This document shows, one piece after another, positions 5,654 through 11,942 of a DNA stretch of 11,942 bases; position 1 is the stretch's first letter; every line of letters begins with the position of its first letter. The notes under the pieces are model-generated. The model had not been told where the DNA came from. It ran no database searches and was given only the letters and a program-made list of their open reading frames with translations. The DNA lies in the NCBI GenBank assembly GCA_035259345.1, contig DATFWK010000191.1:1-11942 (forward strand), given 5' to 3'. Both the position numbers and the translations under genes were made by a program. Source of the stretch: DATFWK01 sp035259345. Its GTDB lineage: Bacteria; Actinomycetota; Thermoleophilia; Miltoncostaeales; Miltoncostaeaceae.

Positions 5654-7847
5654 TCTCGAAGCGCCCGTCGGGCCGCTCGACGAGCTGCTCCTGGAGGTCG
5701 CCGCCCACCACCCGGACGCCGACAAGGACGCGATCCGGCGCGCCTACGCCTTCGCCGAGGAGCGCCATCAGGGACAGCAGCGCCGGTCCGGCGAGCCCTT
5801 CATCACCCATCCGCTCGGCGTCGCGCGCGTCTGCGCGTCGCTCGGCATGGACGGCCCGTCGATCGTCGCCGCGCTGCTCCACGACACGGTCGAGGACACG
5901 GGGGCGACGGTCGCCGAGATCGAGGCGGCGTTCGGGTCCGAGGTCGCGACGCTCGTCGACGGGGTCACCAAGCTCACCAAGATCCACTTCGAGAGCCGGG
6001 CCGAGCACCAGGCGGAGAACTACCGCAAGCTCATCGTCTCGATGGCGAGCGACATCCGCGTGCTCGTGGTCAAGCTCTGCGACCGGCTCCACAACATGCG
6101 CACGCTCAGCTACATGGGCAAGGCCAAGCGCATCCAGAAGGCCCGGGAGACGCTCGAGATCTACGCGCCATTGGCCCACCGGCTCGGCATCCACGCGATG
6201 AAGTCGGAGCTCGAGGACCTGTCGTTCTCGGCGCTCCACCCGCGCCGCTACGCGGAGATCGAGCAGCTGGTCAACCAGCGCCGCGCCGACCGCGAGGCGT
6301 TCGTCGCCGAGGCCGGCGACTTCCTCGACCGGGAGCTTCGCGCCGTGGGCATCGAGCCGGTCGAGATCGTCGGCCGGGCGAAGCACATCTACTCGATCTA
6401 CGAGAAGATGACCCACCACGGCAAGGAGTTCAACGAGATCTACGACCTCACCGCGCTGCGGGTGATCGTGGACTCGGTGAAGGACTGCTACGGCGCCGTC
6501 GGCATCATCCACTCCCTGTGGCGCCCGATCCCCGGGCGCTTCAAGGACTACATCGCGATGCCGAAGCTCAACATGTACCAGTCGCTGCACACGACGGTGA
6601 TCGGGAGCCAGGGCAACCCGCTCGAGATCCAGATCAGGACCGTCGAGATGCACCGCACGGCCGAGCTGGGCGTCGCCGCGCACTGGGTCTACAAGAGCAA
6701 GGAGGGGGCGAAGAAGCTCGAGGGCGAGCGGCTGGCCTGGCTCTCGCGCATGATGGACTGGCAGCGCGAGACGAAGGACCCGGGCGAGTTCCTCGACACG
6801 CTGCGAAACGACCTCAACCAGCCGGACGAGGTCTACGTCTTCACGCCCAAGGGCGAGGTCCGCAACCTCCCGGCCGGCGCGACGCCGATCGACTTCGCCT
6901 ACGACGTCCACACGGACGTCGGCCACCGCTGCGTGGGCGCGCGGGTGAACGGGCGCATCGTGCCGCTCACCTACCGGCTGCGCTCGGGCGACTTCGTCGA
7001 GATCCTCACCAGCAAGGCGCCGCGGGGCCCCTCGCGCGACTGGCTGGGCCTCGTCACCACCAGCAAGGCCCGCTCGAAGATCCGAGCGTTCTTCCGGCGC
7101 GAGCAGCGGGAGGACGCCGAGCACCACGGACGCGAGCTGCTGCAGGAGCACCTGCGGAAGGCGGGTCTGCCGAGCCAGAAGGTCGCCGGATCGCCGCTCC
7201 TGCTCGAGGTCATCCAGGACATGGGCTTCCGCAAGGCGGAGGACTTCTACATCTCCATCGGCTCCGGCCGCACCTCCGTGCAGACGGCGGTCAACAAGGT
7301 CATGGCGCGGCTCAAGGCCGGCCAGGCGGTGGCGGACGAGCCGTCGGCCGGGATGGAGAAGAAGCGCCTGCGCTCCCGCAGCATCCAGCCATCGGGCGAG
7401 CTCGGGATCAGCGTCGAGGGCGTCGCCGACGTCCTCGTGCGCATGGCCAGCTGCTGCAAGCCGGTGCCGGGCGACGACATCGTCGGCTACATCTCGCTGG
7501 GGCGGGGCATCACGGTCCACCGCGAGGACTGCCCCAACGCGCGGGCCCTCTCGCGCAACCCCGAGCGCTTCACGCCGGTGTCCTGGAGCGGCGCCGCCCA
7601 CCGCTCGTTCCGCGTCGAGCTGGCCGTGGACGGGTGGGACCGACCGCGCATGCTGGAGGACTTGTCGCGGACCATCTCGGAGTCCGGGGCCAACATCGCG
7701 ACGGCCCTCTGCACCGTGGACGACCAGATGGCGCGGACGCGCTTCACGGTCGAGCTGGGCGACGTGGACGCGCTGCGGGGCCTGATCGCTGCGCTTCGCA
7801 ACGTGGACGGCGTCTTCGACGCCTACCGCGTCACGCCGGGGCGCTGA
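5631..7847 (+). CDS. rel: Bifunctional (p)ppGpp synthetase/hydrolase Rel (RelA/SpoT family)
   Basis: This 738-residue long-form RSH enzyme makes (p)ppGpp from ATP and GDP/GTP on starved ribosomes and hydrolyses it, in the cytoplasm. The hydrolase HD domain (about 35-190) is intact: R45/H46, H60 (ITHPLGVA), H84-D85 and E88-D89 (LLHDTVEDT), D151 (KLCDRLHNMR). The synthetase domain (about 245-360) has YDLTALRVIV with D272, GRFKDYIAMP (302-311), YQSLHTTV with Y316, and E332 in LEIQIRT. The R303-F-K305-D306 motif is the RxKD type of bifunctional Rel, not the ExDD type of monofunctional RelA. Next come TGS (about 398-462, VYVFTPKGEVRNLP), a helical part, the Cys/His zinc-finger-like domain (C608, C609, H630, C634) and a C-terminal ACT domain (about 658-738, with DRPRMLEDLSR). 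Both activities should therefore be present. It starts inside recJ; no other synthetase is in the window. recJ-rel adjacency recalls the secDF-recJ-apt-relA arrangement of other bacteria. Confidence 0.97.
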   Translation: MANQPLVDLEAPVGPLDELLLEVAAHHPDADKDAIRRAYAFAEERHQGQQRRSGEPFITHPLGVARVCASLGMDGPSIVAALLHDTVEDTGATVAEIEAAFGSEVATLVDGVTKLTKIHFESRAEHQAENYRKLIVSMASDIRVLVVKLCDRLHNMRTLSYMGKAKRIQKARETLEIYAPLAHRLGIHAMKSELEDLSFSALHPRRYAEIEQLVNQRRADREAFVAEAGDFLDRELRAVGIEPVEIVGRAKHIYSIYEKMTHHGKEFNEIYDLTALRVIVDSVKDCYGAVGIIHSLWRPIPGRFKDYIAMPKLNMYQSLHTTVIGSQGNPLEIQIRTVEMHRTAELGVAAHWVYKSKEGAKKLEGERLAWLSRMMDWQRETKDPGEFLDTLRNDLNQPDEVYVFTPKGEVRNLPAGATPIDFAYDVHTDVGHRCVGARVNGRIVPLTYRLRSGDFVEILTSKAPRGPSRDWLGLVTTSKARSKIRAFFRREQREDAEHHGRELLQEHLRKAGLPSQKVAGSPLLLEVIQDMGFRKAEDFYISIGSGRTSVQTAVNKVMARLKAGQAVADEPSAGMEKKRLRSRSIQPSGELGISVEGVADVLVRMASCCKPVPGDDIVGYISLGRGITVHREDCPNARALSRNPERFTPVSWSGAAHRSFRVELAVDGWDRPRMLEDLSRTISESGANIATALCTVDDQMARTRFTVELGDVDALRGLIAALRNVDGVFDAYRVTPGR

Positions 7848-7889
7848 GAAAGGCGCGGCGGGAGATGAGCGGTTCCGACCGGGTCCGGT

Positions 7890-7897
7890 GGTACCCT
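7890..7897 (+). promoter_or_regulatory. Putative -10 box of the LytR_C-domain gene
   Basis: GGTACCCT, with -10-like TACCCT at 7892-7897, lies 11 bases before the GTG at 7909, in the 61-base gap after rel. No convincing -35 is visible 15-18 bases upstream, and there is no Shine-Dalgarno sequence before the GTG. The eight bases are identical to the box in front of rel. The transcript would have a leader of only a few bases or none. Confidence 0.42.
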
Positions 7898-7908
7898 GGC
7901 GGCCGCCC

Positions 7909-8655
7909 GTGAAGTGGATCGACCTCCTGACCCCGTCCGCCGCGGCCCTCGCCCTGCTGGTCGTGCTGGCGCTGCTGGTCCAGTCGATCCGGCAGTGGCG
8001 CACGGTCAAGCGCCTGGAGGGGCGGCTCGAGGAGCGTGAGGGCGCGGCGGCCCGGGTCTCGCTGACCCGCATCCAGGAGCTGCAGTCGCGCCCGCACACG
8101 TCGTTCCGCCGCTCGCTCGCGGTCCGGCCATCGCCTCGGCGGACGGGCGCGTGGATCGGGGCGCTGGTCGTGGTCGCGCTGCTCGCCGGCGGCGCCTGGT
8201 ACCTGTTCGTACGGGACGACGGGTCCGCGGCGACCAGCTCGTCGCGCCCGCGCGCCGCCACGCGCACGCCGGCGGCTCGGCTCGCGGCGGCGCAGGCGAC
8301 GTCGGTCGTGCCGGCGAACCCGAAGCCGCTCCCGCTGTCGCGGGCCGCGTACACGGTGCTCGTGCTGAACGGCAGCGGGGTCCCGGGTGCCGCGCGGACT
8401 GTGGTCGTGCCGCTCGTGCAGGACGCCGGGTACTCCCCCGCACAGCCGGAGAACGCGAGCTCCCAGAACGAGAAGACCTCCTTCGTGCTCTACCTGCGCA
8501 ACCGGCCGGACGGCCGCCTGATCGCTGAGAACGTCGCGAAGGACCTCGGGATCAAGCGCATCTTCCCGAACGACGGCTACCCGGACAGCCAGGTCGGCGA
8601 CGCCGACGCCATCGTCGTGGTGGGCCGGGACCTGGCCGCGGGGCGCACGCCTTAA
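7909..8655 (+). CDS. Two-pass membrane protein with extracytoplasmic LytR_C domain
   Basis: This 248-residue protein has a hydrophobic segment at about 6-26 (LTPSAAALALLVVLALLVQS). An Arg/Lys-rich, partly coiled-coil-like stretch follows (27-80, containing VKRLEGRLEEREG), then a second hydrophobic segment at about 81-101, an Ala/Thr/Ser/Pro linker (102-145) and a C-terminal LytR_C-type domain (about 146-242). That domain shows YTVLVLNGSGVPGAA at its start, GYSP about 20 residues on, TSFVLYLRN, and ADAIVVVGRDLA at the end. The positive loop suggests it is cytoplasmic and that both termini face outward, placing LytR_C outside. LytR_C is known as the C-terminal domain of many LytR-CpsA-Psr wall-polymer ligases and also occurs alone; no LCP catalytic domain is present, so ligase activity is not expected. 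GTG 7909 is chosen over GTG 7888 because it lies downstream of the GGTACCCT box and puts MKWIDLL at the membrane-segment start. A cell-envelope role is inferred. Confidence 0.85.
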   Translation: MKWIDLLTPSAAALALLVVLALLVQSIRQWRTVKRLEGRLEEREGAAARVSLTRIQELQSRPHTSFRRSLAVRPSPRRTGAWIGALVVVALLAGGAWYLFVRDDGSAATSSSRPRAATRTPAARLAAAQATSVVPANPKPLPLSRAAYTVLVLNGSGVPGAARTVVVPLVQDAGYSPAQPENASSQNEKTSFVLYLRNRPDGRLIAENVAKDLGIKRIFPNDGYPDSQVGDADAIVVVGRDLAAGRTP

Positions 8656-8668
8656 CACAGGCCGAGGG

Positions 8669-8702
8669 TCCCGCTCGCAGCGGGAATCGCGCATCGTGCG
8701 CG
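8669..8702 (+). terminator. Two small hairpins after the LytR_C gene
   Basis: Between 8656 and 8747 two short inverted repeats lie back to back. TCCCGCT/AGCGGGA (8669-8675 and 8679-8685) has a 3-base loop, and CGCGCA/TGCGCG (8688-8693 and 8697-8702) also has a 3-base loop. They begin 14 bases after the stop at 8655. No T-run follows. They may mark the end of the rel-side transcript, but short GC stems arise easily in DNA of this composition. Confidence 0.35.
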
Positions 8703-8747
8703 ACACGAGACGCGAAATCCTCCGTGGCCTCCCACCCGCCTGCCGTG

Positions 8748-8753
8748 TATTCT
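8748..8753 (+). promoter_or_regulatory. Putative -10 box of the zinc-ribbon gene
   Basis: TATTCT at 8748-8753 is the most A/T-rich hexamer in the gap and fits a TANNNT -10 element. The expected start near 8760 gives a leader of about 40 bases that contains the hairpin at 8769-8786 and a good Shine-Dalgarno sequence. No clear -35 is seen. Confidence 0.45.
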
Positions 8754-8768
8754 CTCGACTCCCCGAAT

Positions 8769-8792
8769 TCGTGCGGAAGCGCACGAGAGGAG
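8769..8792 (+). promoter_or_regulatory. Leader hairpin abutting the Shine-Dalgarno sequence of the zinc-ribbon gene
   Basis: TCGTGCG (8769-8775) and CGCACGA (8780-8786) form a perfect 7-bp stem with loop GAAG, extendable by a U-G pair (8768/8787). The strong Shine-Dalgarno sequence GAGAGGAG (8785-8792) lies eight bases before ATG 8801, and its first two or three bases are inside the stem. The Shine-Dalgarno sequence decides the start codon at 8801. The partial occlusion suggests modulated translation, though the core AGGAG stays free. Confidence 0.55.
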
Positions 8793-8800
8793 TTACCGCC

Positions 8801-9127
8801 ATGGAGGTCTTTCGAGGCGGAGCGGCCGAGGCCGAAGGCCAGGCCCACCGGTTGCGCCTTGCGCCGAGCAGGATCTACGCATGCAGGTTCTGCCGCGAGG
8901 CCGTGAAGGTGACCAGCACCCGGTACCTGCCCGAGGAGTGCCCGGCCTGCCGGGCGTCGACCTGGGAGGAGGACGGGCGCTGCGCGAACTGGGCGTCGTG
9001 CGACGCGGTGCGCCGTCCGGGGGTACGCGGCCGCGCCCACTGCCACGCCTGCGGCTACACGATCTGGAGCGTCGTCGGGACGCGCGTCGGGTCGTCAGGG
9101 TCGGGGCGGGTCAGCACGGGCGCCTGA
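8801..9127 (+). CDS. Small zinc-ribbon protein of unknown function
   Basis: I do not recognise the family. The 108-residue protein has eight cysteines in pairs: CRFC and CPAC in the first half (spaced as a rubredoxin/zinc-ribbon knuckle pair), then CANWASC (CX5C) and CHAC. This predicts two zinc-binding sites, or one ribbon plus a second treble-clef-like site. The body is short and basic-to-neutral and ends in a Gly/Ser/Arg-rich tail (VGTRVGSSGSGRVSTGA). No membrane segment or signal peptide is seen. The ATG at 8801 is fixed by GAGAGGAG eight bases upstream; an upstream in-frame GTG at 8696 would add 35 residues but would read through the leader hairpin and the -10 box, and is unlikely. Its 3' end overlaps the convergent hyuB gene by 33 bases. 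Nucleic-acid or protein binding is plausible for such ribbons, but nothing here shows which. Confidence 0.75.
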   Translation: MEVFRGGAAEAEGQAHRLRLAPSRIYACRFCREAVKVTSTRYLPEECPACRASTWEEDGRCANWASCDAVRRPGVRGRAHCHACGYTIWSVVGTRVGSSGSGRVSTGA

Positions 9128-10666
9128 CCCTCTCGGCGGCGGCCCGTGACCGCCGCCGCCCGGCGTCCTGAGCGTCAGCACGTCACCGGGGACCAAGCGC
9201 CCGCGCCACTTCGCCGGCAGCGCCCGCTCGTTGAGGAGCGTCGCGCCCGGCGCCCCGTCCTCGCCGCCCTCGAGGCCCCGCGGGCCACGCCGCCGGCGCT
9301 CGGCGATCACCGACGCCTCGCACTCGACCAGGGCCCGGACCTGGCGCTCGACCCCGTCACCGCCGCGATGGCGGCCGGCGCCGCCGGTGCCGCGGCGCAC
9401 CCGGTAGGCCTCGACCCGCAGCGGATAGGCGGTCTCGAGGGCCTCGACCGGCGTGTTCAGCGTGTTGCTCATCGCGACGTGCACCGCGCTGGGGCCGTCC
9501 GCGCCGGGTGAGGCGCCCTGGCCGCCGCCCAGGGTCTCGTAGTAGCTGAAGCCCGGCCCGCCGATCACGAGGGTGTTCATGGTGCCCTGGCCCTGGGCCG
9601 GCACCGGGATCGCGCCGGCGAGGGCGGCGAACACCGCGTCGACGATCCGGCTGGAGGTCTCGACGTTGCCGCCGGCCACGGCCGACGGCGCGCGCGCATT
9701 CACCAGGGACCCGGGCTCGGCCACGACCTCGACCGGCGCGAAGGCCCCCGCCGAGGCCGGGATGTCCGGGTCGGTCACCGCCCGCACGACGAAGTAGACC
9801 GCCGAGCGGGTGACCGCGATCGGGCAGTTGAGGTTGCCCGGGCCGGCCGGGTCGGTGCCGTTGAAGTCCACGCGCATGCCGTCGCCGTCGATCTCGACGA
9901 CGACGCGGATGAAGAGAGCCTCGTCGGTCACGCCGTCGCCCTCGACCGCCTCCTCCGCGCCGAAACGCCCGTCTGGCATCGCGGCGATCGCCGCGCGCGT
10001 GCGGCGCTCGGCGTACGCGAGCAGGCCGTCGAAGGCCTCGAGCACCAGGGCGCGGCCGTGCCGGGCGGCCACCTCGCCGAGCCGCGCCTCGGCCAGGCGG
10101 TGCGCCGCCAGCTGCGCGCGCAGGTCGCCCTCGCGCTCGTCCGGCGTGCGCGTGTTCGCCAGCAGCAGGGCGAGCACGTCCGGCTGCGGCTGCCCGCCGG
10201 CCGCCAGCCGCACCGGCGGGATCACCAGGCCCTCCTGCACCAGCTCACGCGACCCGGCCGGCATGCTTCCCGGCGCCATCCCGCCCACGTCGGCGTGGTG
10301 GGCGCGCGAGACGGCGTAGGCGGCCACCCGGCCCCCGAGGGCGACGGGGGAGACGAGCGTGATGTCCGGCAGGTGCGTGCCGCCGCGGTACGGGTCGTTC
10401 AGCGCCCAGACCTCGCCGGGCGCGGCGCCCCGCTCGCGCACCGCCGCCACGGCCTCGGGCATGGCCCCGAGGTGCACCGGGATCGACGCGGACTGGATCA
10501 CCATGCGACCGGCGGCGTCGAAGACCGCCGTGCTGCAGTCGCGCCGCTCCTTGATGTTCGGGCTGTAGGCGCTGCGCACGAGCGCCGCCTCCATCTCCTC
10601 CGCGACGGCGCGCAGCGCGTTGCCCATCACCTGCAGGGTGACCGGGTCCATCCCGCGGCCGCTCAC
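9095..10666 (-). CDS. hyuB: Hydantoinase/oxoprolinase family, B subunit (HyuB-like)
   Basis: This 523-residue protein matches the hydantoinase B/oxoprolinase family, the partner subunit of ATP-dependent N-methylhydantoinases and 5-oxoprolinases. Conserved signatures follow in order: SAYSPNIKERRDCSTAVFD (about 32-50), IPVHLGAMP (62-70), LNDPYRGGTHLPDITLV (89-105), SRAHHADVGGMAPGSMP (120-136), EGLVIPPVRL (145-154), then DFNGTDPAG, the ETLGGGQGASPGADG region and a Gly-rich end (RTPGGGGHGPP). The His pair in RAHHADVGG is a likely metal-site element of the family. GTG 10666 is chosen because it overlaps the HyuA TGA (GTGA) and has GGAG five bases upstream; the ATG at 10651 (MDPVTLQVMGN) is the alternative. 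The last 33 bases overlap the 3' end of the convergent zinc-ribbon gene. The substrate cannot be told from sequence alone: hydantoin derivatives, 5-oxoproline and related lactams are candidates. Confidence 0.92.
   Translation of the reverse strand: MSGRGMDPVTLQVMGNALRAVAEEMEAALVRSAYSPNIKERRDCSTAVFDAAGRMVIQSASIPVHLGAMPEAVAAVRERGAAPGEVWALNDPYRGGTHLPDITLVSPVALGGRVAAYAVSRAHHADVGGMAPGSMPAGSRELVQEGLVIPPVRLAAGGQPQPDVLALLLANTRTPDEREGDLRAQLAAHRLAEARLGEVAARHGRALVLEAFDGLLAYAERRTRAAIAAMPDGRFGAEEAVEGDGVTDEALFIRVVVEIDGDGMRVDFNGTDPAGPGNLNCPIAVTRSAVYFVVRAVTDPDIPASAGAFAPVEVVAEPGSLVNARAPSAVAGGNVETSSRIVDAVFAALAGAIPVPAQGQGTMNTLVIGGPGFSYYETLGGGQGASPGADGPSAVHVAMSNTLNTPVEALETAYPLRVEAYRVRRGTGGAGRHRGGDGVERQVRALVECEASVIAERRRRGPRGLEGGEDGAPGATLLNERALPAKWRGRLVPGDVLTLRTPGGGGHGPPPRGSGARADPPRP
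9134..9158 (+). terminator. GC hairpin just after the zinc-ribbon gene, inside hyuB
   Basis: CGGCGGCGG (9134-9142) and CCGCCGCCG (9150-9158) form a 9-bp stem with a 7-base loop, starting seven bases after the zinc-ribbon stop. No T-run follows. On the minus strand the same bases encode the Gly/Pro-rich HyuB tail, so the symmetry may simply come from GGC/GGG codons. It is offered as a possible end point for the plus-strand transcript. Confidence 0.3.
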
Positions 10667-11942
10667 CGGCGCTCCATCACGACGCCGCCGTCCGCGCCGG
10701 CCTCCGCGCGCCATCCCGGCGCGACCCAGCAGGTGGCGCCGTCCATCGGGACCAGGGCGGGTCCGTCGACCACTCGCGCCGGCGGGCCTCCCGCCAGGTC
10801 CGGCTCGGCACCCGGCCGGTGGGCGCCGACCCGCAGCGAGACCACCTCAACCGGACGGCCAGGCGACGCGTCGCCGTAGCGGCGGCGGTGGGCCTCGTGG
10901 AAGCGCTCGCCGAGCGCCTCCAGCCGGTCCGGGTCGACCGCCACGGTCAGCGAGTGGCTCTGGCCGGCGTAGCGGCAATCGGCGGCCAGCTCGAGCTCCG
11001 CTCCTGGGAGCTCCGTGGCGGCGGCTGTCCGCAAGTCGTCGATCCAGCGGGCCAGGCGGTCCCGCTCGCCCGCCCCGAGCAGCACGCTCTGCACGCGGTC
11101 CTGCCGCTCCCCGGCGACCACGAGGCCGAGCGCGGCCAGCATGCCGGCCGCACCGGGCGCGATCACCCGGCGCATGCCGAGCTCCTCGGCGACCTGGCAG
11201 GCGTGCAGCGGCCCGGCGCCGCCGAAGGCGACGAGCGCCATGCCGCGGGGGTCGACGCCGCGCTCGACGCTCACGACGCGCAGGGCCCGCACCATCTCGT
11301 GAACAGCGACCGCGAGGATGCCCTCCGCGCAGGCGACGGAGTCGAGCCCGACCTCGGCGGCGAGCGCCCCGACAGCCGCCGCGGCGCGCTCGGCGTCGAG
11401 CCGGACGGCCCCGCCCAGGGCCTCGTCCAGCGGCAGCCGGCCGAGCACCACGTTGGCGTCGGTCACCGTCGGCTCGGAGCCGCCGAGCCCGTACGCCGCC
11501 GGGCCCGGCCGGGCGCCGGCCGAGCGGGGGCCGACCCTGAGCGCGCCGCCCGCGTCCGCCCACGCCACGCTGCCGCCGCCGGCCGAGACCGTGTGCACGT
11601 CGAGCATCGGCAGGTGGAGGGGGTGCCCGGCGATCACGGCCTCGGCGGTGCGCGCGGGCTCACCCTCGACCAGCGCGACGTCGCATGAGGTGCCGCCCAT
11701 GTCGAACGTGAGCACCCGCTCCTCGCCGGCCCGCCGCGCCAGCCACGTCGCGCCGATGACCCCCGCGGCCGGGCCGCTCAACACCGTCCACGCGGCATGG
11801 CGCGCGGCGTCGGCGATCGGGATCACGCCACCGTTGGACTGCATGATCGCGGGCGCCGGCAGGCCGGCCGCCTCGGCGCGGCCCCCGAGCCCGTCGAGGT
11901 AGCGCCCCAGCACCGGGGTCAGGGACGCGTCGATGCAGGCGG
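10663..11942 (-). CDS. hyuA: Hydantoinase/oxoprolinase family, A subunit (HyuA-like), N-terminus outside window
   Basis: About 426 C-terminal residues of a hydantoinase A/oxoprolinase subunit are visible. The frame is open to the right edge (ACIDASLTPVLGRYLDGLGG) and lacks the N-terminal ATP-binding part of this ASKHA-type fold, so the start lies beyond the window. Visible signatures are IMQSNGGVIPIADAA, VLSGPAAGVIGA, the phosphate-binding-like FDMGGTSCDVALVEG, the LDVHTVSAGGGSVAW stretch, GPRSAGARPGPAAYGLGG, then the ERGVDPRGMALVAFGGAGPLHA motif and the C-terminal RRYGD followed by VEVVSLRV. Together with HyuB it should form an ATP-dependent amidohydrolase that opens a cyclic amide ring. It is the upstream gene of a minus-strand operon; its TGA overlaps the HyuB GTG. 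The sequence is intact as far as it goes. Acetone-carboxylase-type relatives belong to the same superfamily, but their third subunit is not seen in the window. Confidence 0.92.
   Translation of the reverse strand, partial: ACIDASLTPVLGRYLDGLGGRAEAAGLPAPAIMQSNGGVIPIADAARHAAWTVLSGPAAGVIGATWLARRAGEERVLTFDMGGTSCDVALVEGEPARTAEAVIAGHPLHLPMLDVHTVSAGGGSVAWADAGGALRVGPRSAGARPGPAAYGLGGSEPTVTDANVVLGRLPLDEALGGAVRLDAERAAAAVGALAAEVGLDSVACAEGILAVAVHEMVRALRVVSVERGVDPRGMALVAFGGAGPLHACQVAEELGMRRVIAPGAAGMLAALGLVVAGERQDRVQSVLLGAGERDRLARWIDDLRTAAATELPGAELELAADCRYAGQSHSLTVAVDPDRLEALGERFHEAHRRRYGDASPGRPVEVVSLRVGAHRPGAEPDLAGGPPARVVDGPALVPMDGATCWVAPGWRAEAGADGGVVMERR
10664..10675 (-). promoter_or_regulatory. Ribosome binding site and coupled start of hyuB
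   Basis: On the minus strand GGAG (10675-10672) lies five bases before GTG (10666-10664), and the GTG overlaps the HyuA stop TGA (10665-10663). This geometry is typical of translational coupling and fixes the HyuB start at GTG rather than the ATG 15 bases further in. Confidence 0.65.

Noticed and set aside
3127..6201. Plus-strand open frame of 1024 codons in another frame across recJ and rel
   Set aside because: Its translation is an Arg/Gly/Ala/Pro low-complexity string and it runs across two genes with intact motifs in their own frames.
5592..8354. Minus-strand open frame of 920 codons opposite rel and the LytR_C gene
   Set aside because: Shadow of rel: no domain, no start signal, and the rel motifs on the other strand are complete.
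9146..11902. Several plus-strand open frames opposite the hyuB-hyuA operon
   Set aside because: All are opposite the intact HyuA/HyuB signatures, have Arg/Ala/Pro-rich translations and lack ribosome binding sites.
1..11942. Mobile element, defence system or prophage content
   Set aside because: No transposase, integrase, recombinase, nuclease-toxin pair, terminal inverted repeats or tRNA-associated junction was seen. Composition and codon style look uniform across the window.

Overview
The window is very GC-rich chromosomal DNA with strong G/C preference at third codon positions. GTG is a frequent start codon, and short -10-like boxes sit directly in front of several starts. Together with the gene content (UbiB/ABC1 kinase, RecJ, a single long bifunctional Rel, a LytR_C-domain membrane protein), this suggests an actinobacterium. 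A deep-branching lineage such as Thermoleophilia (Gaiellales/Solirubrobacterales) is my best guess. That placement is inference from style and content; no rRNA or other marker is present.

Left part (1-1300, + strand): the C-terminal 432 residues of a large acidic, Glu/Pro/Val-rich repetitive protein that ends in a compact globular domain I do not recognise. A 16-bp perfect palindrome spans its stop codon, and a strong GC hairpin follows it, separating it from the next unit.

Central part (1407-8655, + strand): a compact run of ubiB/aarF-like kinase, recJ, rel and a LytR_C-domain protein. ubiB and recJ are joined by a GTGA stop/start overlap. rel starts inside the last codons of recJ (23-nt overlap), with a likely promoter of its own within recJ. 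Three of these genes (ubiB, rel and the LytR_C gene) have the same box, GGTACCNT, 6 to 11 nt before the chosen start. This points to leaderless or nearly leaderless transcripts with TANNNT-type -10 elements. The recJ-rel adjacency resembles the secDF-recJ-apt-relA cluster known from other bacteria, here without secDF and apt. Functionally the block covers lipid/quinone-associated kinase activity, single-strand DNA processing in repair, the (p)ppGpp stringent response and a cell-envelope-type protein.

Right part: a small eight-cysteine zinc-ribbon protein (8801-9127, +) has a clear Shine-Dalgarno sequence and a 5'-leader hairpin. It converges on, and overlaps, a minus-strand operon encoding the two subunits of a hydantoinase/oxoprolinase-family enzyme. 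Reading from the right edge these are HyuA (N-terminus outside the window), then HyuB, joined by another GTGA overlap.

I found no RNA genes, CRISPR array, insertion sequence, phage gene or attachment site. No stretch longer than 300 bases lacks a gene. I see mostly housekeeping and catabolic genes and no clear sign of an undescribed multi-gene system. The most unusual items are the acidic Trp-studded repeat protein, the Cys cluster and C-terminal extension in RecJ, the repeated GGTACCNT start-proximal box, and the zinc-ribbon gene with a hairpin abutting its ribosome binding site.
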